From assembly GCF_024703995.1 (NCBI RefSeq), contig NZ_JAMXQV010000008.1:1-64000 (forward strand): a stretch of 64,000 nt of DNA. The letters are read 5' to 3'. Shown one piece after another: positions 9,827 through 18,163 of this stretch (position 1 is the first letter of the stretch; every line of letters begins with the position of its first letter). Below the pieces are notes generated by a model. It saw nothing but the letters and a program-made list of their open reading frames with translations. It was not told the origin of the DNA and did not search any database. Both the position numbers and the translations under genes were made by a program. Source of the DNA: Amycolatopsis iheyensis (lineage in GTDB: Bacteria; Actinomycetota; Actinomycetes; Mycobacteriales; Pseudonocardiaceae).

Positions 9827-10740
9827 GCCACGAACCCCTAATCGAGCTCATCCGCGACGGCATGGTCGAGGGCGTCCACCACGGCTCGGCGATCGTGCTC
9901 GCCCCGGACGGCACGACGCTGTTCACCGCGGGCGACCCGGACGCCGCGATGTACCCGCGCTCGACCGCGAAACCCCTGCAGGCCACGGCGATGGCGCGGC
10001 TCGGGCTGCGCCTGTCCCCCGCCGGGTTCGCCATCGCCGCCGCGAGCCACTCCGGCGAGCCGATGCACCTCGACGCGGCTCTCGACGTGCTCGACGGCCG
10101 CTCCCCCGACGCGCTCGGCAACCCCGCGGACTTCCCGTTCGACCCGGTCGAACGCGACCACTGGGTCGCCACCGGCCGCGCGCCGAGCCGGCTGGGGCAC
10201 AACTGCTCCGGCAAGCACGCGGCGATGCTCGCGACGTGCGAGCTGAACGGCTGGCGCACCGAGGGCTACCTCGACCCGGCGCACCCGCTGCAGCGCGCGA
10301 TCGCCGCCACCGTCGAGGACCTGACCGGGCGTCCCATCGAGCGCGTCGCCGTCGACGGCTGTGGCGCGCCGCTGTTCGCGACGACGTTGCGCGGGCTCGC
10401 GACGGCCGTTTCGAAGATCGCCACGGCCGCGCCGGGCACACCGGACCACCTGGTCGCCGAGGGCATCCGGGCGCACCCGGAGCTGGTGGGCGGCAGCCGC
10501 CGCGACGTCACCGCCGTGATGCGCGCGGTGCCCGGGCTGATCGCGAAGGACGGCTTCGAGGCCGTCCAGGTCGCCGCGCTGCCGGACGGCACGGCGCTCG
10601 CGTTCAAGATCGCCGACGGCGGCGACCGCGCCCGCTACCCCGTGCTGGCCGCGACGCTGAAGCTGTGCGGCGTCGACGTCCCGCCCGGCCCGGACAACCT
10701 GCGATTCACCGGAAACCTTCCCGTGGGGAGCCTGCGATGA
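9823..10740 (+). CDS. asparaginase II family L-asparaginase
   Basis: A 305-residue enzyme of the family first described in Rhizobium etli AnsA, unrelated in fold to E. coli AnsA/AnsB. It hydrolyses L-asparagine to aspartate and ammonia. The family's signature catalytic patches are present: a Ser-Thr-Ala-Lys tetrad (S47, K50), an HSGE motif (about S77), and [11 protein letters not shown] with Cys128 and Lys131, which correspond to the Ser/Lys/Cys residues of the R. etli enzyme. No signal peptide is seen, so it acts in the cytoplasm on imported asparagine. The GTG start overlaps the permease stop by 4 bp. Confidence 0.88.
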   Translation: MSHEPLIELIRDGMVEGVHHGSAIVLAPDGTTLFTAGDPDAAMYPRSTAKPLQATAMARLGLRLSPAGFAIAAASHSGEPMHLDAALDVLDGRSPDALGNPADFPFDPVERDHWVATGRAPSRLGHNCSGKHAAMLATCELNGWRTEGYLDPAHPLQRAIAATVEDLTGRPIERVAVDGCGAPLFATTLRGLATAVSKIATAAPGTPDHLVAEGIRAHPELVGGSRRDVTAVMRAVPGLIAKDGFEAVQVAALPDGTALAFKIADGGDRARYPVLAATLKLCGVDVPPGPDNLRFTGNLPVGSLR

Positions 10741-12128
10741 CCACCCGCCGCGAACACGACCTGCTGGGTGACAAGGACGTCCCCGCCGACGCGTACTGGG
10801 GTGTGCACACCGCCCGCGCCCGCGAGAACTTCCCCATCACCGGCACGACGATCGCCGCCTATCCGCACCTGATCGAGGCGCTCGCCGCGGTGAAGGAGGC
10901 CGCGGCGCGCGCCAACGCCGAACTGGGGTTGCTCGAGCCGGAGATCGCCGACGCGATCGGCGAGGCCTGCCGGGAAATCCGCGAAGGCGCGCTGCACGGC
11001 GAGTTCGTCGTCGACGTCATCCAGGGCGGCGCCGGGACGTCGACCAACATGAACGCCAACGAGGTCATCGCGAACCGCGCGCTGGAGCTGCTCGGGCACG
11101 CCAAGGGCGACTACCACGTCGTGCACCCCAACGAGCACGTCAACCTGAGCCAGTCGACCAACGACGCGTACCCGACCGCGGTGAACGTCGCGACGATCCT
11201 CGCCGTGCGCGAGCTGTCGGCGGCGATGGTCGTGCTGGAGAAGGCGTTCGCGGCCAAGGCCGTCGAGTTCCACGACGTGCTCAAGATGGGCCGCACGCAG
11301 CTGCAGGACGCGGTGCCGATGACGCTCGGCCAGGAGTTCGGCACCTACGCGGTGATGCTCGGCGAGGACCGGCTGCGCCTCGGCGAGGCCGTCGCGCTGC
11401 TGCACGAGATCAACCTCGGCGCGACCGCGATCGGCACCGGACTCAACGCCGCCCCGGGGTACGCCGAGGCCGCGTGCCGGCACCTGCGCGAGATCACCGG
11501 GCTGCCGGTCGTCACCGCCGCGGACCTCGTCGAGGCGACGCAGGACTGCGGTGCGTTCGTGCACCTTTCCGGTGTGCTCAAGCGGATCGCGGTGAAGCTG
11601 TCGAAGAGCTGCAACGACCTGCGGCTGCTGTCTTCGGGGCCGCGGGCCGGGCTCAACGAGATCAACCTGCCGCCGGTGCAGGCCGGGTCGTCGATCATGC
11701 CCGGCAAGATCAACCCGGTGATCCCCGAAGTGGTGAACCAGGTCGCGTTCGAGGTGATCGGCAACGACGTCACCGTGACCATGGCCGCCGAGGCCGGGCA
11801 GCTGCAGCTCAACGCGTTCGAGCCGATCATCCTGCACGCGCTGTCGGAGAGCATCACGCACCTGGGCGCGGCCTGCCGGACGCTGGCCACGAAGTGCGTT
11901 TCGGGCATCACCGCCAACGTCGACGTCCTGCGCGCGTACGTCGAGAACTCGATCGGCCTGGTCACGGCGCTGAACCCGAGCATCGGCTACGCGGCCGCGA
12001 CCGAGATCGCGAAGGAGGCGCTCGCGACCGGGCGGGGCGTGGCCGAGCTCGTCGTCGAGAAGGGGCTCATCCCGGCCGAGGAGCTGGCGAAGCTGCTGCG
12101 TCCGGAAAGGCTCGCGCGGGCGAACTGA
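10737..12128 (+). CDS. aspA: aspartate ammonia-lyase (aspartase)
   Basis: A 463-residue enzyme that converts L-aspartate to fumarate and ammonia, feeding asparagine carbon into the TCA cycle. It belongs to the fumarase/aspartase superfamily. Its regions include NMNANEVIANRA, the HPNEHVNLSQSTNDAYPTA region, and the signature loop GSSIMPGKINPV at about residues 318-329 with the catalytic serine. The N-terminal RREHDLLGDKDVPADAYWGVHT matches aspartase rather than fumarase. The ATG overlaps the asparaginase stop (ATGA). It is the last gene of the operon; I see no strong terminator before the next gene. Confidence 0.95.
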   Translation: MTTRREHDLLGDKDVPADAYWGVHTARARENFPITGTTIAAYPHLIEALAAVKEAAARANAELGLLEPEIADAIGEACREIREGALHGEFVVDVIQGGAGTSTNMNANEVIANRALELLGHAKGDYHVVHPNEHVNLSQSTNDAYPTAVNVATILAVRELSAAMVVLEKAFAAKAVEFHDVLKMGRTQLQDAVPMTLGQEFGTYAVMLGEDRLRLGEAVALLHEINLGATAIGTGLNAAPGYAEAACRHLREITGLPVVTAADLVEATQDCGAFVHLSGVLKRIAVKLSKSCNDLRLLSSGPRAGLNEINLPPVQAGSSIMPGKINPVIPEVVNQVAFEVIGNDVTVTMAAEAGQLQLNAFEPIILHALSESITHLGAACRTLATKCVSGITANVDVLRAYVENSIGLVTALNPSIGYAAATEIAKEALATGRGVAELVVEKGLIPAEELAKLLRPERLARAN

Positions 12129-12178
12129 GGTACCGTCGGATCCGGAAGGATCGACTCCACTTCGGAAGGCGGGCGCCC

Positions 12179-13804
12179 GTGCTGGACCGACTTGTCGACA
12201 AGCTGCTCGGACTCCCCCGCGCCGAGGGCCCCAAACCGGTCGTCACGCGCGACCTCGCCGTGCCGATGCCCGACGGCGTCACGCTGCTCGCCGACCGGTG
12301 GGCCCCGGCGGGCACGACGTCGGCGCCGGTGGTGCTGATCCGCACGCCGTACGGGCGCGCGGGCCTGCTCGGGCGGCTCTTCGGCGAGACGTTCTCCCGG
12401 CACGGGCTGCAGACGGTCATCCAGAGCACCCGCGGCTCGTTCGGCTCCGGCGGCGAGTTCCGGCCCTTCCACCTCGAGCGTGAGGACGGCGTCGCGACCG
12501 CCGAGTGGCTGCGCGCCCAGCCGTGGTGCGACGGGAACCTCGCGACGGCGGGCGCCAGCTACCTCGGCCACACGCAGTGGGCGCTGGGGCCCTACCTCGA
12601 CCCGCCCCTGGCCGCGATGTGCCTGGGCGTCACGGCGTCGGAGTTCGTCTCGACGTTCTACCCGGGCGGCGTGCTCGCGGCGGACAACATGGTGTCGTGG
12701 TCGGCGATGATCGGCCGGCAGGAAGAGCGGTTCGCCGCGCTGCCGAACCCGCTGCAGAAGCGCAGGACGCGCCGGGCGATGTCGTTCCTGCCGCTGGCCG
12801 GCGCCGACGTCGCCGCGATCGGGAAGCCGGTGCGGTTCCTCCAGGACGTCACCGCGCACTTCGTGCCCGACGACGACTACTGGGCCATGGCCGACCACAG
12901 CGCCGAGGTCGCGAAGCTCGACGTGCCGGTGTCGATGGTCACCGGCTGGTACGACCTGTTCATCGGCTCGCAGCTGCGGGACTTCCGGATCCTCGCCGAG
13001 GCGGGCAAGGCGCCGCGGCTCACGATCGGGCCGTGGGCGCACGGCGAGCCGGCGAGCATGGGCCCGATGCTGCGCGACCAGCTCGGGTTCCTGCGCGCGC
13101 ACCTGCTCGGCGACCGGACGCAGCTGCAGCGCTCGCCGGTCCGGCTCTTCCTCCAGGGCGCGGACACCTGGCTGGACTTCGAGTCGTGGCCGCCGCCCTC
13201 GACCGCGACGGCGTCCCACCTGCGCCCGATCGGCGGGCTGGGCGAGGAAGTCGCCGACGACGCGCGCCCGACGGCGTTCACCTACGACCCGGCCGACCCG
13301 ACGCCGTCGGTGGGCGGCCCGCTGCTGATGGGCGAGACGAAGCAGCGCGACAACCAGGAGGTCGAGGCGCGGCCGGACGTGCTGGTGTTCACCGGCGAGC
13401 CGCTGCCCGCGGACGTGGACGTGATCGGCGAGGTGTCGGCGACGGTGCACGTGCGGACCGAGCTCGGGCACGCGGACGTGTTCGTGCGGCTCTGCGACGT
13501 CGACGGCGGCGGGGTTTCGCGGAACGTGACGGACGGGATCCTCCGGCTGCGCCCGGGTTTCCCGGCGGCGGACGCGGACGGGGTGGTGACGGCGGAGGTC
13601 GTCCTGGACCCGACGGCGTACCGCTTCCGCCGCGGCCACCGGCTGCGTGTCCAGGTGGCGGGCGGGGCGTTCCCGCGGTTCGCCCGCAACCACGGAACGG
13701 ACGAGCCGGTGACCTCGGCGGTGGCTGGGAAGGCGAATCGCTTCGAGATCTTCCACGACTCGGGGCGGCCGTCGAAGGTGACGTTGCCGGTGTTCACCGG
13801 CTGA
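12179..13804 (+). CDS. CocE/NonD family hydrolase (X-Pro dipeptidyl-peptidase S15 type)
   Basis: A 541-residue alpha/beta hydrolase of the family that includes cocaine esterase, glutaryl-acylase and X-prolyl peptidases. Residues 15-290 form the catalytic domain, with the nucleophile elbow GASYLG (Ser127) and the oxyanion/cap features (RGSFGSGGEFRPF). The C-terminal part (about 310-540) is the jelly-roll domain with SATVHVRTELGHADVFVRLCDVD. No signal peptide is seen. Actual substrate is unknown. The GTG start follows GGAAGG. It lies 50 bases after aspA on the same strand and might be read through from that operon, but nothing links its function to asparagine. Confidence 0.88.
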   Translation: MLDRLVDKLLGLPRAEGPKPVVTRDLAVPMPDGVTLLADRWAPAGTTSAPVVLIRTPYGRAGLLGRLFGETFSRHGLQTVIQSTRGSFGSGGEFRPFHLEREDGVATAEWLRAQPWCDGNLATAGASYLGHTQWALGPYLDPPLAAMCLGVTASEFVSTFYPGGVLAADNMVSWSAMIGRQEERFAALPNPLQKRRTRRAMSFLPLAGADVAAIGKPVRFLQDVTAHFVPDDDYWAMADHSAEVAKLDVPVSMVTGWYDLFIGSQLRDFRILAEAGKAPRLTIGPWAHGEPASMGPMLRDQLGFLRAHLLGDRTQLQRSPVRLFLQGADTWLDFESWPPPSTATASHLRPIGGLGEEVADDARPTAFTYDPADPTPSVGGPLLMGETKQRDNQEVEARPDVLVFTGEPLPADVDVIGEVSATVHVRTELGHADVFVRLCDVDGGGVSRNVTDGILRLRPGFPAADADGVVTAEVVLDPTAYRFRRGHRLRVQVAGGAFPRFARNHGTDEPVTSAVAGKANRFEIFHDSGRPSKVTLPVFTG

Positions 13805-13835
13805 GCCGGCGGAGGGGGCCGGTCGGCCGGTGCGC

Positions 13836-14939
13836 TCAACCACCGACCAAACGCGCCCACGGCCGGCGCAACACCGGCCAAGCCGCACCGAAAACGGCAG
13901 CCGCCGTCCACACCGGCCAACCGGCCGCCACCCACAGTCCGAGTGCGCGCTGGGTACCCGACTCCCCCAGCTGCAGCCAAGCCGCGTTGGCGGCCAGGAG
14001 CAGCCAGCCGAGCTGGACCAGCCAGCCCACCGGGTAGCACGCGATCGCGGCCAGCGCGGTGGCACGCGGGCCCGCGTCGAGCAGGCGACGGCGCAGGGCC
14101 ATCGGCGGGTGGGTCAGCCGCGCCGTCACGCGGCGGGTCTTCGGCACACCGAGGCGGGTGGCCGCCGCGGCGCCGGCGACGTGGTCGGCGGCGAACTCGG
14201 CGCTCCACGACCCGGCGACCGGCAGCGTCACCGCCGCCAGCAGCGAGCCGAGTGCGGTGAGCAGCATCAGGCCGAGCCCGCTGCCGACTTCGCCACCGGC
14301 GTACCCGGCGCCGTCGAGAACAGCGGCGAACCACACCGCCCCGACCGGGACCACGGCCGTCCAGACGAACAGGCCCGGCCAGTGCCGGACGACGAACGCC
14401 AGCGGGCTGGTCGCACCGGAGAGGAGGGTGTCGCCCTGCCGGCAGTGCGCGAGTTCGTGCCGCACGACGGCTTCGGCGGCCGCGCGGTCCCGCCGCCAGA
14501 GCACGACCAGCGGCGCGAAGACGGCGAGCCGGGGACGGCGTGGGCGGCGGAGGTAGGCGAAGGCGAGCAGGTCGGTGCGCCGGAGGTTGGCCCGGACCTC
14601 GACGGTGGGGAGCTGGGCTTTCGCGTACCCCGTGATGGCAGCGAGGGTCGGGGTCGGGAAACCGTCCAGCCGGTACCGGCGTTCGACGAGCCGCCCGCGG
14701 ACGCCGGCCCCGGCCACGGTCACGACGGCGGCGAGCAGCACGAAGGCGGGCACGAGGTCGACCAGCCCGGCGACGCGGAGGAGGTCGCTGCCGGGGACGG
14801 TCGTGGCGGGGTTCGGCGTGGCGCCGAGGACGTCGAGGACGGTGTCCCGCCAGAACGGGAACTGGCGGGGCGCGGTCCAGCCGACCGCGGTGACGAACCA
14901 GAAGAGCAACCAAGGCGGGGCCGGCGAGGCGATCGTCAC
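13836..14939 (-). CDS. M48/M56-type membrane metallopeptidase
   Basis: A 367-residue multi-pass membrane protein with a zinc peptidase motif HELAH (H161, E162, H165) inside VVRHELAHCRQGD, and a probable third ligand in SAEFAADHVAG (E248). Hydrophobic segments flank the catalytic part on both sides, as in HtpX-like and BlaR1-like peptidases. It is the last gene of a three-gene unit; its GTG start overlaps the stop of the preceding gene (GTGA). Substrate is unknown. The two upstream partners have no recognisable family, so role and regulation cannot be inferred beyond membrane proteolysis. Confidence 0.78.
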   Translation of the reverse strand: MTIASPAPPWLLFWFVTAVGWTAPRQFPFWRDTVLDVLGATPNPATTVPGSDLLRVAGLVDLVPAFVLLAAVVTVAGAGVRGRLVERRYRLDGFPTPTLAAITGYAKAQLPTVEVRANLRRTDLLAFAYLRRPRRPRLAVFAPLVVLWRRDRAAAEAVVRHELAHCRQGDTLLSGATSPLAFVVRHWPGLFVWTAVVPVGAVWFAAVLDGAGYAGGEVGSGLGLMLLTALGSLLAAVTLPVAGSWSAEFAADHVAGAAAATRLGVPKTRRVTARLTHPPMALRRRLLDAGPRATALAAIACYPVGWLVQLGWLLLAANAAWLQLGESGTQRALGLWVAAGWPVWTAAAVFGAAWPVLRRPWARLVGG

Positions 14940-15433
14940 GGCTCCTCCGGGGGCGCCGCCGCCAGGAACGCCCGCGTCCCCGCGCCGTCGCTGATCAACG
15001 CGCGGACGATGCGGAACGTCAGCACCTCGCTCTCGATCGGGGGCAGCCCGGCCGCCGTCAGCTCCGCGCTGATCGCGTCGATCAACCGGCTCAGCTCCGG
15101 CAGCCGCAGCTCCTCGGGCGCCGGCTTCGCACGCCGGCGGTCCCACAGGTCCCCCAGGTTCTTCAGCAGCGACGAGACCGAGCTCAAGTTCCCGCCCAGC
15201 GCCGACCAGATCGCCGGGGCGGCCAGCGTCACCGCCGCCAGGACGTGCGGGAACACCACGATCGGCGCGGTCACGTCGAACCCGCCCGGGACGGAGTTCG
15301 CGCGGGCGAACAGCTCCCGCCGGGACGCTCCACCCGTCACGTACGCCGCCGTCAGCGCCGGGACCAGCTCCACCTCGTCGGGGGCCACCCCTTCCGCCAA
15401 GCGCACCGCCCAGCCGATGACCTCGTCGCTCAC
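14936..15433 (-). CDS. hypothetical protein coupled to the M48 peptidase
   Basis: A 165-residue protein I do not recognise. It is mostly helical by composition, with one hydrophobic stretch (about residues 53-80, PIVVFPHVLAAVTLAAPAIW) that may be a membrane segment or buried helix. A charged region (LWDRRRAKPAPEELRL) and an amphipathic C-terminal half follow. It starts with GTG 13 bases after the stop of the membrane-anchored protein upstream and overlaps the peptidase gene by 4 bp, so the three are very likely made together. It could be an adaptor or regulator of the peptidase; that is inference from context only. Confidence 0.6.
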   Translation of the reverse strand: MSDEVIGWAVRLAEGVAPDEVELVPALTAAYVTGGASRRELFARANSVPGGFDVTAPIVVFPHVLAAVTLAAPAIWSALGGNLSSVSSLLKNLGDLWDRRRAKPAPEELRLPELSRLIDAISAELTAAGLPPIESEVLTFRIVRALISDGAGTRAFLAAAPPEEP

Positions 15434-15446
15434 CCGCTCCGCCTTC

Positions 15447-15869
15447 CTACGCGAACGCCTCGTGGAACTCCACCGCGTACGGGCCGGGCACGAACCCGCC
15501 GCCGAGGCCCAGCTCGACCACGACCGTCTCCTCCGGGGCGACCGCGGACCGCACCTGGCCGAACAGGTCCGCCACCTTCGTCCCGCCGACGGAGAGCGTC
15601 AGCCGGAACAGCCCCGTCCGGGCGCGGTCCGCCCGGTTCGTCACGGTGATCTCGCCGGTGAAGAACCCGGTGCCGTCGTCGCCCACCCGGGCGCCGCTCA
15701 GCTCCCACTGCCGGTCACTCCCCCGCGCCGGGACGTCCACCAGGGACGGACCCGCGGGAACGAGCACCGGCTCGGCCGGCCGGCTCAGGTGGAGCCCGAA
15801 CCCGAGCAGCGCGATGAGGGCGACCACCCCGAGCACGCGGAACCCCGCGCGGCGAACGACGCCCGGCAC
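15447..15869 (-). CDS. hypothetical membrane-anchored protein, first gene of the M48 peptidase unit
   Basis: About 140 residues: an N-terminal transmembrane anchor (VLGVVALIALLGFGLHL, about residues 12-28), then an extracytoplasmic domain of beta-rich character (ELSGARVGDDGTGFFTGEITVTN...). The GTG at 15869 is chosen because GGAGG lies five bases upstream; an in-frame GTG four codons earlier (15881) overlaps that site. The domain resembles generic immunoglobulin-like or DUF4352-like exported modules, but no specific family could be named. It heads the unit with 14936-15433 and the M48 peptidase. Confidence 0.6.
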   Translation of the reverse strand: MPGVVRRAGFRVLGVVALIALLGFGLHLSRPAEPVLVPAGPSLVDVPARGSDRQWELSGARVGDDGTGFFTGEITVTNRADRARTGLFRLTLSVGGTKVADLFGQVRSAVAPEETVVVELGLGGGFVPGPYAVEFHEAFA

Positions 15870-15936
15870 TCGATCCTCCACTGTGGACGGACACCCGGCC
15901 GGGCGCCCGACCAGGAGTCGTGCCCGCGGGCGAAGC

Positions 15937-15957
15937 CGTTACAAACCGGTCGTAACG
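15937..15957. promoter_or_regulatory. inverted repeat between divergent genes
   Basis: CGTTAC - 9 bases - GTAACG lies in the 144-base divergent region between the M48 peptidase unit and the lipoprotein gene. It is suitable as an operator for either promoter, but no adjacent regulator gene is present. Confidence 0.4.
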
Positions 15958-16013
15958 TCTCCGCGGCCACCACCGACCTACGCCATGACACGCCGCCCAG
16001 GTCAGGATTTCCC

Positions 16014-16730
16014 TTGATCAGCAACCGAAAGATCATCGCCGCGGTGACCACCGGCCTGCTGCTCACCGCCGGCTGCGGCGGGGTCGAGCAGGTCGCGAGC
16101 CCGGCGCCGGTTCCGACGTCGGACACGCCGACGACCACGACCACACCGACGACGGACACCCCCACGACCACCGAGACCACCTCTTCGGAAACCACCACCA
16201 CGGAGGAAGAAACGACGACCTCCGAAACCGAGGAAACCGAAGCAGCGCGCCGGAGCACCACCGGCTCCTACGACGTCACCCTCTCCGGCTCGGTCTCCGG
16301 TCACTCGTTCAGCCGGCCGGCCACGCTGCGGGTGGTCGACACGATCTCCTCGAGCGGCACCACGAACGACGTCAACCCGGTCGACGTGTGCCTGGTCTCC
16401 GGCAGCCCCGCCGGCCGGCCGCAGCCCGGCGCGATCCGGTTCGGCTCCAACACCGGCTGCCTGCCGGGTTCCGGGGCCGCGGACCTCGACCTGGCGAGCG
16501 TCGACACCGACGGCGACACGATCACCGTCGAGCCAGTGGAGAACATGGCCGCCACCGGCGGGAACCTCTTCACGTCGTCGTCGAGCATCGCGGCGTGCCC
16601 GTTCTTCCCGAAGTCGGGCCGGCTGCGGGTGACGATCGACGGCGGCGACGTCTCCGGCCGCATCGAAGTCACCGGCTACGGCGGCGCCTTCTGCGGCACC
16701 ACAGTCTACGACGCGAAGATCTCCGGCTGA
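16014..16730 (+). CDS. putative lipoprotein with a Thr-rich stalk
   Basis: A 238-residue exported protein. It has a basic start (NRK), a hydrophobic h-region and a lipobox LTAGC with the lipid-anchored cysteine at residue 21. A 40-residue Thr/Pro/Glu-rich stalk (about 35-75) follows, then a beta-rich domain of about 150 residues with four cysteines that may form disulfides. The domain is not recognised. The TTG start is chosen because AGGA lies six bases upstream and it gives a complete lipoprotein signal; no ATG or GTG fits. It is likely displayed on the outer face of the membrane, with the stalk spanning the cell wall. Confidence 0.75.
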   Translation: MISNRKIIAAVTTGLLLTAGCGGVEQVASPAPVPTSDTPTTTTTPTTDTPTTTETTSSETTTTEEETTTSETEETEAARRSTTGSYDVTLSGSVSGHSFSRPATLRVVDTISSSGTTNDVNPVDVCLVSGSPAGRPQPGAIRFGSNTGCLPGSGAADLDLASVDTDGDTITVEPVENMAATGGNLFTSSSSIAACPFFPKSGRLRVTIDGGDVSGRIEVTGYGGAFCGTTVYDAKISG

Positions 16731-16733
16731 GCC

Positions 16734-17489
16734 TCAGCCGACCACGCGGTGGTGGCTGGTCACCCGGCCGTCGTCGTGCAGGACGTGCAGCAGCAGCGAC
16801 GGCGGCCGCTCGTAGTCCAGCGGGCCGCCTTCGGCCCAGCCGCGGTCCGCGCCCGGCTCCACCGGCAGCAGCGACTGCGAAACCACGCCCGGCGCGATCC
16901 GCAGCGGCACGCCCGCGAACGTCGTCGACGCGCCGGTGTGCACGTGACCGGCCAGCAGCGCCACCACACGCGGGTGGCGGCGCAGCACCGCGGCCAGCCG
17001 CTCCTCCCCGGTCTGCCGGATGCCGTCCACCAGCGGGACGCCCACTTCGACCGGCGGGTGGTGGAACGCCACGAACGCCGGGCCGTCGCCGCCGGCCAGG
17101 GTTTCGTCCAGCCACGCCAGGGTCGAATCAGCCAGGAAACCCGCGCCGCTGCCGGGGATCGTCGAGTCGCACATCGCGAACAGCACGCCGCCGACCTCGC
17201 GCGCGAAGTCGATCGGCTCGGCCGAGGGCGGCTGGTTCAGCAGCCCGGTCCGGAACTCCGCCCGGTCGTCGTGGTTGCCCGGGCAGACCAGCACCGGCGC
17301 CGGGTGCTTCAGCAGCTCCGCGGCCCGCGCGTACTCCGCCGCCGCGCCGTGGTCGGCGATGTCGCCGGTGACGACCACCGCGTCGATCGGCCGGGCCAGC
17401 CCGCCCAGCCAGGCCATCACCGCCGCGACGCGGTCCTCGGCGCGCGGGCCTTCGTCCAGGTGCAGGTCGCTCAGGTGCGCGATGATCAT
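16734..17489 (-). CDS. calcineurin-like metallophosphoesterase (CpdA/GpdQ type)
   Basis: A 251-residue cytoplasmic phosphodiesterase. All five motifs of the metallophosphoesterase fold are visible: SDLHLDEG (residues 7-14), VTGDIADHG, GNHDD, FHHPP and AGHVHTG. This set is typical of class III cyclic-nucleotide phosphodiesterases and glycerophosphodiesterases, so cAMP, 2',3'-cNMP or glycerophosphodiesters are possible substrates. The ATG overlaps the stop of the upstream GntR gene by 4 bp (ATGA), so the regulator and this enzyme are co-translated. The C-terminal 40 residues are beta-rich and specific to this group. Confidence 0.88.
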   Translation of the reverse strand: MIIAHLSDLHLDEGPRAEDRVAAVMAWLGGLARPIDAVVVTGDIADHGAAAEYARAAELLKHPAPVLVCPGNHDDRAEFRTGLLNQPPSAEPIDFAREVGGVLFAMCDSTIPGSGAGFLADSTLAWLDETLAGGDGPAFVAFHHPPVEVGVPLVDGIRQTGEERLAAVLRRHPRVVALLAGHVHTGASTTFAGVPLRIAPGVVSQSLLPVEPGADRGWAEGGPLDYERPPSLLLHVLHDDGRVTSHHRVVG

Positions 17490-18118
17490 CTTTCGTCCTT
17501 CCCCAGGTACGCCAGCGCTTTCACCCAGTTGCGCACGAGCACCGCGGACGCGGTCGGCAGGTCGCCCGCACGCAGCGCCGCGGCGATCCGGCGGTGCTCG
17601 CCGATGCTCTCCCCGGCGCGGCCGGCGCCGCCGAAGTAGCAGGATTCGTACCGCTTCAGCAGCGGCTTGGTCTGCCCGATCAGCCGCAGCAGGTGCGGGT
17701 TCGGGCACCGCGACAGCAGCAGCGCGTGCCACCGTTCGTCCACTTCGGACAGCTCGTCGCCGCGGTCCAGCGCCGCGGCCATCTCGTCGGCGACGGCGTC
17801 GAGCGCGTCCGGCAGCCCGGCCAGCTCCAGCGGTGACGTCCAGCGCAACGCGAGCGCTTCGAGCTCGGCCACCAGCGGGTAGAGCCGGCGTGCCTCGTCC
17901 GGGTCGAACGGCGGCACGAGGAACCCGCGCCCCGGCGCCGACACGAGCAGGCCGCGGTCGGCGAGCCCGATCAGCGCCTCCCGCAACGGCGTCCGGCTGA
18001 CGCCCAGCTCCCGGGCCAGGTGCACCTCGTTGACGCGCGCGCCGGCGGCGAGCCGTCCGTCGAGCACGCGCGTGGTGATTTCGCCGATGAGGTCGCTGCG
18101 CAGCGGGGTACGGGCCAC
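17486..18118 (-). CDS. GntR-family regulator with FCD domain
   Basis: A 210-residue DNA-binding protein with an N-terminal winged helix (LARELGVSRTPLREALIGLADRGLL, about residues 34-58) and a shortened FCD ligand domain (VDERWHALLLSRCPNPHLLRLI carries the conserved metal-binding His region). It is transcribed away from the aminotransferase gene at 18164 and together with the phosphodiesterase gene. Two palindromes in the 45-base divergent gap fit autoregulation and control of the aminotransferase. Effector is unknown. Confidence 0.87.
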   Translation of the reverse strand: MARTPLRSDLIGEITTRVLDGRLAAGARVNEVHLARELGVSRTPLREALIGLADRGLLVSAPGRGFLVPPFDPDEARRLYPLVAELEALALRWTSPLELAGLPDALDAVADEMAAALDRGDELSEVDERWHALLLSRCPNPHLLRLIGQTKPLLKRYESCYFGGAGRAGESIGEHRRIAAALRAGDLPTASAVLVRNWVKALAYLGKDER

Positions 18119-18125
18119 TTCCGCA

Positions 18126-18159
18126 GTATTGCATACAGAACGGGGCTACTGTATTCAGT
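18126..18159. promoter_or_regulatory. divergent operator pair between GntR and PLP enzyme genes
   Basis: GTAT-TGC-ATAC (18126-18136) and ACTG-TATT-CAGT (18148-18159) are perfect short palindromes, and ATACAG (18133-18138) pairs with CTGTAT (18149-18154). A possible promoter for the aminotransferase, TTGCAT (18129-18134) - 17 bp - TATTCA (18152-18157), overlaps both and would start transcription at the ATG itself. Confidence 0.55.
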
Positions 18160-18163
18160 TCAC

